Of a DNA stretch of 34,762 nucleotides, positions 8,077 through 16,724 are shown one piece after another. A program made the position numbers and the translations under genes. The DNA is from Anaerolineae bacterium UTCFX1. GTDB lineage: Bacteria > Chloroflexota > Anaerolineae > Anaerolineales > Villigracilaceae. Numbering within the stretch: the stretch's first letter is position 1; every line of letters starts with the position of its first letter. Under the pieces are notes generated by a model. That model was not told the DNA's origin. It was given only the letters and a program-made list of their open reading frames with translations, and made no database searches. The stretch is taken from positions 1-34,762 of the forward strand of contig MWTB01000009.1 in the NCBI GenBank assembly GCA_002050275.1, read 5' to 3'.

Positions 8077-9999
8077 ATGCCTCAAACCGCCCCTTATGGA
8101 AGTTGGAAGTCGCCCATTACCACCGATTTGTTAACCGCCAAATCCATCGCGCTCGGGCAAGCCGCGCTCGATGGCGCGGATACCTACTGGCTGGAAGGTC
8201 GTCCGCTCGAAGGCGGACGCAACGCGCTGATGAAACGCGGCGCGGACGGTTCCGTCAGCGAATGCCTGTCAAGCGCGTTCAACGTACGCACACGCGCGCA
8301 CGAATACGGCGGCGGCGCTTATGCAGTTTTCAACGGCGTTATTTATTTCGTTAACTTCAAAGATCAACGCGTTTATCGTCAAAAGGCGGGCGGCGTTCCC
8401 GAAGCGTTAACTCCCAATGAAGGCTATCATTACGCCGACTTTGCGCTCGACCGCGCGCGTCAACGCCTGATCTGCGTGCGCGAAGATTTCACGGGCGGAG
8501 GCGAAGCCGTCAACGCCATCGTCGCACTTCCGTTGGAAGGCGGTTCTAACGGCGAAGTCTTAGTCGCAGGCGCCGACTTTTTCTCCACGCCGCGCCTCAG
8601 CCCAGATGGAAAGCGCTTGTGCTGGCTGTCGTGGAATCACCCCAACATGCCGTGGGACGGCGCCGAATTATGGACGGCGGATCTCGCTCTCAAGGGCGCC
8701 GTAGAAAATCGCACGCAAGTCGCCGGCGGAAAGGATGTTTCCATCTTTCAGCCAGAGTGGTCGCCCGGCGGCGCGTTGCATTTCGTGAGCGATCAATCGG
8801 GTTGGTGGAATCTCTATCGTCTAAATGGAAGCAAAGCCGAGGCGTTGTACCCGCTCGAAGCCGAATTCGGCTTGCCGCAATGGGTCTTCGGGATGCGCAC
8901 ATACGCCTTTCTCGACGAACGCAATCTCTTATGTGCGTACACGCAAAACGGAACATGGACTCTGGCGCGCCTGGAGAGCGACTCGAAAACGCTCGTTCCT
9001 TTCGACCTGCCTTTCAGCGCCTTCGCAGACGTTAACTATGCGGCGGGCTTCGCCATCTTTGTAGCGGGCTCGCCCTCACAGCCGCCCGCACTATGGAAAT
9101 TTGATCCGCAAAGCGGCGCGTTGGAAGCGCTCAAACGCGCCTTCGAGCCGACCGTCAACCCGGCATATTTTTCGACTCCGCAAGCGATCGAGTTCCGCAC
9201 TGAAAACAGACTGAGCGCGCACGCCTTGTTCTATCCGCCCGCCAATCAAGAGTACGTCGCCCCCGCGGGCGAACTGCCGCCCCTGCTCACGCTCAGTCAC
9301 GGCGGGCCAACCAGCGCGACCTCGTCCATATTAAGTTACAAAATCCAATATTGGACGAGTCGCGGTTTTGCAGTATTAGACGTTAACTACGGCGGCTCGA
9401 CCGGTTACGGACGCGCTTATCGTATGCGCCTAAATGGCAACTGGGGCATTGTAGACGTGGACGATTGCTGCAACGGCGCGCGCTGGCTGGCGCAGCAAGG
9501 CTTAGTGGATGGAAAACGCATGGCGATCGCCGGAGGCAGCGCCGGCGGATTCACAACGCTGGCAGCGCTGATCTTCAAAAACGTATTCAGCGCAGGCGCC
9601 AGTTATTACGGCGTCAGCGATCTGGAAGCGCTCGCCAAAGACACGCACAAATTCGAGAGTCGCTACTGCGACAATCTGGTCGCGCCTTATCCGCAGCGCC
9701 GCGACGTGTACCTTGCACGTTCGCCGATCCGGCACGTCGAGCGGCTCGCCACGCCGATCATCCTACTGCAAGGCGATTCAGACTTGGTCGTCCCGCCCAG
9801 TCAATCGGAATTGATGTTTGAAGCCGCGAAAGCGCGCGGTGTCCCGACCGCCTACCTGCTGTTCGAAGGGGAGCAACACGGCTTTCGCAAAGCTGAGAAC
9901 ATTAAACGCGCCGTGGAAGCCGAGTTTTACTTCTACTCCAAAATCTTCGGCTACGTTCCCGCAGACGATATCGCGCCGGTACAGATCGAGAATTTATAA
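8077..9999 (+). CDS. S9 family (prolyl oligopeptidase/acylaminoacyl-peptidase type) serine peptidase
   Basis: A 640-residue protein of the usual S9 length: N-terminal beta-propeller-like half (about 1-370) with WD-like repeats, then an alpha/beta-hydrolase domain. Catalytic residues are visible: Ser488 in GGSAGG, Asp569 in GDSDLVVP and His601 in GEQHGF; the oxyanion region LSHGGPTS is present. No signal peptide, so it is probably cytoplasmic and cleaves short peptides. Start chosen at ATG 8077 after AAGGAGA. The gene after it, also a peptidase, starts 36 bases downstream on the same strand, suggesting a peptide-degradation pair. The closest named relatives are acylaminoacyl-peptidases/dipeptidyl peptidases; the exact specificity cannot be read. 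Confidence 0.93.
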   Translation: MPQTAPYGSWKSPITTDLLTAKSIALGQAALDGADTYWLEGRPLEGGRNALMKRGADGSVSECLSSAFNVRTRAHEYGGGAYAVFNGVIYFVNFKDQRVYRQKAGGVPEALTPNEGYHYADFALDRARQRLICVREDFTGGGEAVNAIVALPLEGGSNGEVLVAGADFFSTPRLSPDGKRLCWLSWNHPNMPWDGAELWTADLALKGAVENRTQVAGGKDVSIFQPEWSPGGALHFVSDQSGWWNLYRLNGSKAEALYPLEAEFGLPQWVFGMRTYAFLDERNLLCAYTQNGTWTLARLESDSKTLVPFDLPFSAFADVNYAAGFAIFVAGSPSQPPALWKFDPQSGALEALKRAFEPTVNPAYFSTPQAIEFRTENRLSAHALFYPPANQEYVAPAGELPPLLTLSHGGPTSATSSILSYKIQYWTSRGFAVLDVNYGGSTGYGRAYRMRLNGNWGIVDVDDCCNGARWLAQQGLVDGKRMAIAGGSAGGFTTLAALIFKNVFSAGASYYGVSDLEALAKDTHKFESRYCDNLVAPYPQRRDVYLARSPIRHVERLATPIILLQGDSDLVVPPSQSELMFEAAKARGVPTAYLLFEGEQHGFRKAENIKRAVEAEFYFYSKIFGYVPADDIAPVQIENL

Positions 10000-10035
10000 A
10001 GAAGCATTCCACAGGACAGGTTATAGGAGTCGCAC

Positions 10036-11109
10036 ATGCTCAAACCACGCGCGCGCGATTTGGGAATTCCATTTGAGGGGACGACGGGCAAACACAACGC
10101 GATCACAGATGTGGAGGGAGTCACCGTCGGCTACTCGACCATCGTTGAAGGTGACTCGGCGCGGACGGGGGTGACGATCATTCATCCGCGCGGAGGGGCG
10201 AATCACGATCCCGTGTTTGCGGCGTGGTTTCCGTTCAACGGCAACGGAGAGATGACAGGCGCGGCGTGGGTCGAGGAGGGCGGCTATCTCGAAGGTCCGA
10301 TCGGGATCACGAACACGCACTCGGTGGGAATCGTCCGCGACACGATCATCGAATGGCAGGCGAAGAATAACGCGCTGTTCCAGAAGTGGTCGTGTCCCGT
10401 TGTCGCGGAAACTGCCGACGGCTGGCTCAACAACATGAACGGATTCTTCGTCAAACCGCATCACGTGTGGGAAGCGCTGGAGAAAACTGAATCAGGCTCG
10501 ATCGCGGAAGGAAACGTTGGCGGCGGGACGGGGATGATCTGCTACGAGTTCAAAGGCGGGAGTGGAACGTCATCCAGAAAGCTTCCTGAAAAATTCGGCG
10601 GGTGGACCGTCGGCGCGTTCGTGCAATCCAATTTCGGGGCACGGTATCAATTCACAGTAGCGGGAGTCCCCGTTGGGAATCATTTGAAAGAACATGCGAT
10701 GTGGTCGGACGGCGAAAATCCGTATCAAGAGCGCGGCTCGCTGATCGTCGTCCTTGCCACCGACGCGCCCGTGTTGCCGCATCAACTCAAACGGATCGCC
10801 AAACGCGCGACGCTTGGCATGGCGCGCACGGGGTCGCTGGGAGGGAACGGTTCGGGCGATATTTTTCTCGCGTTCTCGACCGCGAACCCGCACACCGCGC
10901 TCGGCAAAGAAAACGGACTCGCCGATCTGCGCGCGCTCGATAACGATCATCTCAACGCGCTGTTCGCTGCGTCGGTCTTTGCGACGGAGGAAGCCATCAT
11001 CAATTCGATGGTCGCGGCGGAGGATATGACGGGGCATAACGGATTCTTGGTGAAGGCGCTGCCGCATGAGGGGTTGCGGGAGGCGCTAAGAAGGTATGGG
11101 CGCGCGTAA
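10036..11109 (+). CDS. P1 family (DmpA/BapA, S58) aminopeptidase
   Basis: A 357-residue protein with the DmpA-family start (ARDLGIPFEGTTGKHNAITD, then VEGVTVGYSTI) and the self-processing motif NGSGDIFLAFST. In this Ntn-like family the precursor cuts itself before the Ser, here expected at Gly272-Ser273, and the new N-terminal Ser becomes the nucleophile of an aminopeptidase that acts on small or beta-/D-amino peptides. ATG 10036 has TAGGAG about 7 bases upstream. It lies just behind the S9 peptidase and is probably cotranscribed. It converges on the amidase gene with a 185-bp gap in which I see no clear terminator. Confidence 0.92.
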   Translation: MLKPRARDLGIPFEGTTGKHNAITDVEGVTVGYSTIVEGDSARTGVTIIHPRGGANHDPVFAAWFPFNGNGEMTGAAWVEEGGYLEGPIGITNTHSVGIVRDTIIEWQAKNNALFQKWSCPVVAETADGWLNNMNGFFVKPHHVWEALEKTESGSIAEGNVGGGTGMICYEFKGGSGTSSRKLPEKFGGWTVGAFVQSNFGARYQFTVAGVPVGNHLKEHAMWSDGENPYQERGSLIVVLATDAPVLPHQLKRIAKRATLGMARTGSLGGNGSGDIFLAFSTANPHTALGKENGLADLRALDNDHLNALFAASVFATEEAIINSMVAAEDMTGHNGFLVKALPHEGLREALRRYGRA

Positions 11110-11294
11110 AGCCTGTCGGGTTGAAATAATTGAACTGCGAAGCGCGCAAAGAGCGCGAAGTTGAAGGTATTTTCTTTGCAATCTCACCTGCACGCGCCGA
11201 ATGCAGCGCCATGCAAGTATCGCGGTCTCGGTGATAAGAAAAAAGCGCAAAAAGCGACCATCGTCCAGCGACGACGAATCGAAGAGCGCGTTCG
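11110..11294. other. Convergent gap between the P1 peptidase and amidase genes
   Basis: 185 bases without a supported gene. It holds A-rich runs near 11238-11262 and small GCGC-rich symmetries (GCGCGCAAAGAGCGCG near 11143-11158), but no hairpin followed by a T-run that I would call a terminator. Confidence 0.5.
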
Positions 11295-12569
11295 TCATAG
11301 CCCTTTGATTGTCTTTTCAATTCCTTCCGCCCAAGCGAGCAGCGATTCATCCGCGTTCCATTTGCCGACCAGTTGCAAACCCAACGGTAAGTTTTCGCTG
11401 TTTTTTATCGTGGGAAGGTTGACGGCGGGAAAGCCAATTTGCGTCCACGGCAGACACATGACCGGATCGCCGGTAGAAGCGAGTCCTTTGGGGGCAGCGC
11501 CGACGGCTGGCGGACAGATCCACAAGTCAACTTGAGCGTCGCTCATGGTTTGAGCGATCCGCTCTCGAAAAGCGTCGCGTTCGGCGAGCAGGGATTCAAC
11601 GCTAGAAATCGCCTGCCCGCGTTTGATCAAATCGGCAAGTTTATTCGAATAGAGCGCTTCATATTTTGCAAATCGTTCTTTGTGAACTTGCGCCGCGTCA
11701 TAGGCGGTGATCGCGTCGTGACGAGAGCGAATTTCGGCGAAGTCATCCATAACGCGAACAGGGCGCAATTCATAAGACGCGCTCAGCGCTTCGCACACGT
11801 CTTTGAAGTGAGCGAGACCTTCCTCCGAAGCGCTGTTTAGATAGAGCCCTTCGGGGATGCCGAGCGTCGGTTTGCGACTCGCAGTCGCCGCCTTCCAATT
11901 TTCTACCATAACGGACGCGACTCGCGTCGCCGCCTCCACATCGTGGGTAAACACGCCGACATGATCAAACGTCGGCGAGAGCGGAATAGCGCCCGCCCGC
12001 GAGATGCGCTCATACGTCGGTTTGAAGCCGACCACGCCGCAGAACGCAGCAGGACGAATCACCGAACCGATGGTCTGCGTGCCGACGGCGAAATCGCACA
12101 AGTCCGCGCCGACCGCCGCCGCCGATCCGCTGCTGGAACCGCCCGGCGTATGGTCGGGATGATGCGGATTGCGCGTGGGTCCCGGCGTGAAGTACGCAAA
12201 TTCGGTCGTGACGGTCTTTCCGAGAATCAACGCGCCCGCGTCTTTCAATTTGGCGACGCTTGCGGCTTCGTCGCCTTGCAAGGCTTGCGTCGGCAGCCGA
12301 CTTCCCGCCTGCGTTGAGAAACCTTTCACATGAAAAATATCTTTCACGCCGACGGTCATCCCAAACAACGCAGGACGTTGATTTACATCGGGATATTTTT
12401 CGACGAGTTCTTCCGCGTCTTTTTGCAATCGTTCAAAACGCTTCGCCTCGGGGATAAAAGCAAGAACTTCAGGCTCGCGGGAGTCGAAAAGAGATTGAAG
12501 GCTGGCGGCTAACTCTTGCGCGGAAATTTCATCGTTGCGGAAGGCGCGATTCAGTTGTTGAGTATTCAT
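11295..12569 (-). CDS. Amidase signature family protein
   Basis: A 424-residue amidase-signature enzyme. The Ser-cisSer-Lys triad is visible: Lys76 in VGVKDIFHVKG, the GGSSSGSAAA loop (143-152) carrying the cis-Ser, and Ser169 in GSVIRPAAFCGVVGFKPT as nucleophile. It should hydrolyse a carboxamide, but the substrate cannot be read. It lacks the partner genes of a GatCAB complex and is shorter than GatA, so a stand-alone amidase is more likely. It is 48 bases downstream of xdhC on the same strand and probably cotranscribed; that hints at purine, nicotinate or similar nitrogen-heterocycle use, which is only an inference. No strong Shine-Dalgarno precedes the ATG at 12569. Confidence 0.9.
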   Translation of the reverse strand: MNTQQLNRAFRNDEISAQELAASLQSLFDSREPEVLAFIPEAKRFERLQKDAEELVEKYPDVNQRPALFGMTVGVKDIFHVKGFSTQAGSRLPTQALQGDEAASVAKLKDAGALILGKTVTTEFAYFTPGPTRNPHHPDHTPGGSSSGSAAAVGADLCDFAVGTQTIGSVIRPAAFCGVVGFKPTYERISRAGAIPLSPTFDHVGVFTHDVEAATRVASVMVENWKAATASRKPTLGIPEGLYLNSASEEGLAHFKDVCEALSASYELRPVRVMDDFAEIRSRHDAITAYDAAQVHKERFAKYEALYSNKLADLIKRGQAISSVESLLAERDAFRERIAQTMSDAQVDLWICPPAVGAAPKGLASTGDPVMCLPWTQIGFPAVNLPTIKNSENLPLGLQLVGKWNADESLLAWAEGIEKTIKGL

Positions 12570-12617
12570 AAAAGGATATTTCCAATGCTTTCAAGGAGTA
12601 AAGTCTCGGCGCGCCTC

Positions 12618-13652
12618 TTACTTTGCTTCGGCTTGATTTTGTTTTCTGAAACTTTGTACGATCTGCGCCATGATAGCGAGAGCGATCTCTTCCGGGTTTT
12701 GCGCGCCGATATCCAATCCAATCGGCGCGTGAATTCTGGCGATATGCGCTTCGCTTACGCCGTCGTTTCGCAATCGCTCGATCCGTTTGGCGTTTGCCTT
12801 CTTGCTGCCCAGCGCGCCAATGTAAAAGGCGGGGCTCTCTACCGCCGCCTTAAGCGCGGGATCGTCAATCTTCGGGTCGTGCGTCAACACGGTGATGGCG
12901 ACGGACGAATTTATTTCAATGCGCGCGAACGCTTCGTCAATCCAAAGTTGTATCAATTGATCCACATGTGGAAAACGAGTTTCATTGCCCCAGGCTTTGC
13001 GCGGATCTACTAGAATGGTCTTATAACCGATCGTTTTCGCGAATGTCGCCAGCGCGACAGCCACTTGCACGCCCCCAACTATCACGAGCGTTGTCGGCGG
13101 CGGCATCACGTTAATGAAAACCTGCGTCTCTTCGTCGAGCGCCGTTTGCCGTGTGGCGGATATATCCGCTGAAAGTTCTAGAACGCGCGCGTCATTTTCC
13201 GCGCCGAGCGAGCCAAGTTGAATTCGATTCTGTTGAATAAGAGCCTGTTTGCCAAGCGCGCCATCTGCGCCTTTAACGACAACGGCATGAACGATCAGTT
13301 CTTCGTTCTCAATAGCCTTTTTTATGGCGTAAAAAATTTCAACGTCCAGCGGCTGCACAAAAACATCTATGCTTCCGCCGCACATCAGCCCCACGCCCCA
13401 AGCGTCTTCGTCTGCCACGCCGAAATGCAGCAATCGCGGCTTGCCATCTTGTAACATTTGCAATCCGGCTTCGATGACCGCGTTCTCCACGCAACCGCCG
13501 CTGACCGAACCTGTAATTTTCCCGCTGGGAGTGAATGCCATGTGCGCGCCGATTTTGCGCGGCGCCGATCCCCACGTCAACGTGACCGTGGCGAGCGCAA
13601 TCGTTTCCCCCGCGTCAATCCATTTTTCAACGTCCGACAAAATATCGCGCAT
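12618..13652 (-). CDS. XdhC/CoxI family molybdenum-cofactor maturation protein
   Basis: A 344-residue protein with both XdhC parts: an N-terminal CoxI domain with GSAPRK (28-33) and GSVSGGCVENA (48-58), and a C-terminal Rossmann-like domain with IVGGVQVAVALATFAKTIGY and FYIGALGSKKANAKR. Family members bind molybdenum cofactor and load it, sulfurated, into xanthine-dehydrogenase-type enzymes. No such hydroxylase is in the window, so the client is elsewhere or not identifiable. The ATG at 13652 is the only sensible start: an in-frame stop lies 9 bases upstream. The Shine-Dalgarno is weak and the leader contains a GC hairpin (13669-13683). Confidence 0.9.
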   Translation of the reverse strand: MRDILSDVEKWIDAGETIALATVTLTWGSAPRKIGAHMAFTPSGKITGSVSGGCVENAVIEAGLQMLQDGKPRLLHFGVADEDAWGVGLMCGGSIDVFVQPLDVEIFYAIKKAIENEELIVHAVVVKGADGALGKQALIQQNRIQLGSLGAENDARVLELSADISATRQTALDEETQVFINVMPPPTTLVIVGGVQVAVALATFAKTIGYKTILVDPRKAWGNETRFPHVDQLIQLWIDEAFARIEINSSVAITVLTHDPKIDDPALKAAVESPAFYIGALGSKKANAKRIERLRNDGVSEAHIARIHAPIGLDIGAQNPEEIALAIMAQIVQSFRKQNQAEAK

Positions 13653-13668
13653 AGAAATATATCAAGAT

Positions 13669-13683
13669 GGAGCGCGCCGCTCC
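13669..13683 (-). repeat. GC-rich hairpin in the xdhC leader
   Basis: Perfect inverted repeat GGAGCG/CGCTCC with a 3-base loop, 17 bases upstream of the xdhC start. The SD-like GGAGCG sits inside the stem. No T-run follows, so it is not a terminator. Confidence 0.45.
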
Positions 13684-13803
13684 TAAACCTTATCCCTCTC
13701 CAGCCGTTTGTTTGAGATCGGTCAAAAATACCCAAACTTTGTCGCGCAACGCTTTACTTGGCCGACAACATTGCCTTGCATTGACGACTCTATTGAGATT
13801 CGG

Positions 13804-13832
13804 AGTGTAGCATAAGGAAGATGCGAAGTCAA
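13804..13832 (-). promoter_or_regulatory. Sigma-70-type promoter for xdhC-amidase
   Basis: On the minus strand, -35 TTGACT (13827-13832), a 17-base spacer and -10 TACACT (13804-13809) preceded by TGC (extended -10). The expected start point is near 13797, giving an xdhC leader of about 145 bases. Confidence 0.6.
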
Positions 13833-13911
13833 TGCAAAAACAATTCTTACCGTAAAAATAATTGAATCGAATATCGCTGCGCGCAAACCGCCGCGTAAAT
13901 ACGCGATAAGT

Positions 13912-13920
13912 TGGTACAAT
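13912..13920 (+). promoter_or_regulatory. Extended -10 promoter for the nucleotidyltransferase gene
   Basis: TGG-TACAAT is an extended -10 (TGn plus hexamer); no good -35 is seen. Transcription would start near 13927, about 26 bases before the TTG start codon. It is divergent from the xdhC promoter; the rest of the 300-base gap between the two genes shows nothing else. Confidence 0.45.
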
Positions 13921-13952
13921 AGTGGAGCATTTCACATCATTTGGAGCGATCC

Positions 13953-14981
13953 TTGACTGAAACATTGAAGATTTTTATCCCTATGGCGGGATGGGGGACG
14001 CGCATGCGTCCGCACACTTGGAGCAAGCCAAAGCCGCTCGTCAGCGTAGCAGGCAAGACCGCGCTTGAACATCTGATGGATATGTTCAAGACCCTGCCAG
14101 ACCCTGAAAACGCAGAGTATGTTTTCATCGTCGGACCGTACTTGGGCGAGACGCAAATTCCCGCATTCATTAAAGAAAAATATCCGAGGATCAAAGCGCA
14201 TTATATAACGCAGCATGAAATGAAGGGACAGTCGCACGCGCTCTGGCTGGGACGCGAATTCATGCGCGGACCGATGATGGTCGTATTCTCCGATTCGATC
14301 ATCGAGACCGACTTCGCCTTTCTAGATCATGAAGCGGCGGACGGAGTCGCATGGGTGTTGCCTTTCCCCGACCCGCGACGCTTCGGGGTGGCGGAGACAG
14401 GCGCGGACGGCTGGGTAAAACGCTTCATCGAAAAGCCGACTTCGCTGGAAAACAATCTTGTCGTTATCGGTTGTTATTGGTTCAAAAGCGCGGAACGATT
14501 GCTCGCCGCCATCGAAGAACAAATGGAACGGAACATTTCCTTAAAAGGCGAATATTATCTAACCGATACAATTTCAGTGATGATCGAAGGCGGCGCCAAG
14601 GTGCGGACGTATAACGGCGTCGGCTGGCTGGATGCGGGAACTATCGAAGCGACGCTGGATACAAATAAAGCGCTGTTGGATAAACGGGGAAAATCAGAGA
14701 ACCTATATACAGGGAAACAAGTCAAGGTGATCGAACCTTGCGCCATTGACCTAAGCGCGGAGATTTCCAACTCGACCATTGGACCGCACGCTTCCATCGG
14801 CGCAAACTGCAAGATCCATAACAGCGTCATCGTGGAAAGCGTCATCGAGGCGGAATGCAAGATTCAAGACGCGGCGTTGGAACGCTCGATGGTGGGCAGG
14901 CGGGCTACTGTCCGCGGGAGCGGCGTTGGAAATGTTGCCCAACTGAACATAGGCGATGATAGTTCCGTTATTCTGGCGTAG
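13953..14981 (+). CDS. Sugar-phosphate nucleotidylyltransferase with left-handed beta-helix tail
   Basis: About 342 residues. The N-terminal nucleotidyltransferase domain has the signature IPMAGWGTRMRPHTWSKPKP (G-x-G-T-R-x-R-P...K-P-K-P), followed by a C-terminal hexapeptide-repeat region (STIGPHASIGANCKIHNSVI, then VESVIEAECKIQDA). Such enzymes make NDP-sugars (dTDP- or UDP-glucose type) from sugar-1-phosphate and NTP for cell-surface polysaccharide; the exact sugar is not readable. I chose the TTG at 13953 because GGAG lies 6 bases before it; a TTG at 13941 is in frame but the Shine-Dalgarno would be inside the gene. It stands alone, 113 bases before the aminotransferase gene. Confidence 0.9.
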   Translation: MTETLKIFIPMAGWGTRMRPHTWSKPKPLVSVAGKTALEHLMDMFKTLPDPENAEYVFIVGPYLGETQIPAFIKEKYPRIKAHYITQHEMKGQSHALWLGREFMRGPMMVVFSDSIIETDFAFLDHEAADGVAWVLPFPDPRRFGVAETGADGWVKRFIEKPTSLENNLVVIGCYWFKSAERLLAAIEEQMERNISLKGEYYLTDTISVMIEGGAKVRTYNGVGWLDAGTIEATLDTNKALLDKRGKSENLYTGKQVKVIEPCAIDLSAEISNSTIGPHASIGANCKIHNSVIVESVIEAECKIQDAALERSMVGRRATVRGSGVGNVAQLNIGDDSSVILA

Positions 14982-15094
14982 AATAGGAGCGTAATCGAAT
15001 ATCGTTCGCCCCGGCGCTCGTCGAAAATTTTCAATCAAAAGGCGGCTTGGTCGCATATGCCGCGCACATTATCAATAGCATCAATGGAGGCTGC

Positions 15095-16273
<1,179 letters not shown>

Positions 16274-16281
16274 ATGAAATC

Positions 16282-16318
16282 AAAAATCCCCGCGATTTTC
16301 ATCGCGGGGATTTTTTTG
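16282..16318 (+). terminator. Rho-independent terminator behind the aminotransferase and cold-shock genes
   Basis: Stem ATCCCCGCGAT/ATCGCGGGGAT with a TTTC loop, flanked by an A-run on the left and seven T on the right. It can stop the plus-strand aminotransferase transcript and, because of the A-run, the minus-strand csp transcript too. Confidence 0.92.
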
Positions 16319-16334
16319 TCGCTAGTTCAGTCTG

Positions 16335-16547
16335 TTATCCTAAGACGACGACGTCGCTGGCTTGAAGACCCTTCGGTCCTTGTTCGATAGTGAACTCAAC
16401 CTTTTGACCTTCTTGCAGGTTCTTGAATCCTTCGCCTTGAATGGCGGAGAAATGCACGAAAACATCGGGTCCGCCTTCGCGTTCGAGAAAGCCGTACCCT
16501 TTGGTTCCGTTGAACCATTTGACTGTACCGTTGATACGATCCGACAT
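16335..16547 (-). CDS. CspA-family cold-shock protein
   Basis: A 70-residue single cold-shock domain, the usual length. It has RNP1 (KGYGFLER) and RNP2 (VFVHF) and the standard start [15 protein letters not shown]. It binds single-stranded RNA and DNA and melts RNA structure, in the cytoplasm. The ATG at 16547 follows AGGAGG by 5 bases. It lies directly behind the DEAD-box helicase gene but has its own promoter at the end of that gene and a leader of about 140 bases, as is typical of cold-regulated csp genes. Confidence 0.97.
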   Translation of the reverse strand: MSDRINGTVKWFNGTKGYGFLEREGGPDVFVHFSAIQGEGFKNLQEGQKVEFTIEQGPKGLQASDVVVLG

Positions 16548-16552
16548 GTTTG

Positions 16553-16579
16553 CCTCCTATGGCAATAAAAATATGGAGG
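16553..16579 (-). promoter_or_regulatory. Possible SD-masking hairpin in the csp leader
   Basis: On the minus strand, CACCTCC (16575-16581) lies 17 bases upstream of the Shine-Dalgarno AGGAGG (16553-16558), so CCTCC can pair with GGAGG and hide the ribosome site. A second small hairpin TCGCCG/CGGCGA is at 16604-16618. Confidence 0.35.
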
Positions 16580-16691
16580 TGACCATTGGGTATTGCGTCG
16601 GAATCGCCGCAACGGCGAAAAAAACGAAGCGACTCACGGACAATCTGCGAGCCGCCCAACTTCCAAAGCAAACTACTGGTATCCCACCCTG

Positions 16692-16720
16692 AAGATAACA
16701 TGAGTAAAGCAGTGAGTCAA
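16692..16720 (-). promoter_or_regulatory. Sigma-70-type promoter for csp
   Basis: Minus strand -35 TTGACT (16715-16720), 17-base spacer, -10 TATCTT (16692-16697). It begins only five bases after the helicase stop codon; transcription should start near 16685, giving a 5' leader of about 138 bases. Confidence 0.6.
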
Positions 16721-16724
16721 TAGA

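Noticed and set aside
13690..13965. 91-codon minus-strand frame upstream of xdhC
   Set aside because: Overlaps the xdhC promoter and the start of the divergent gene, has no ribosome site and no family features.
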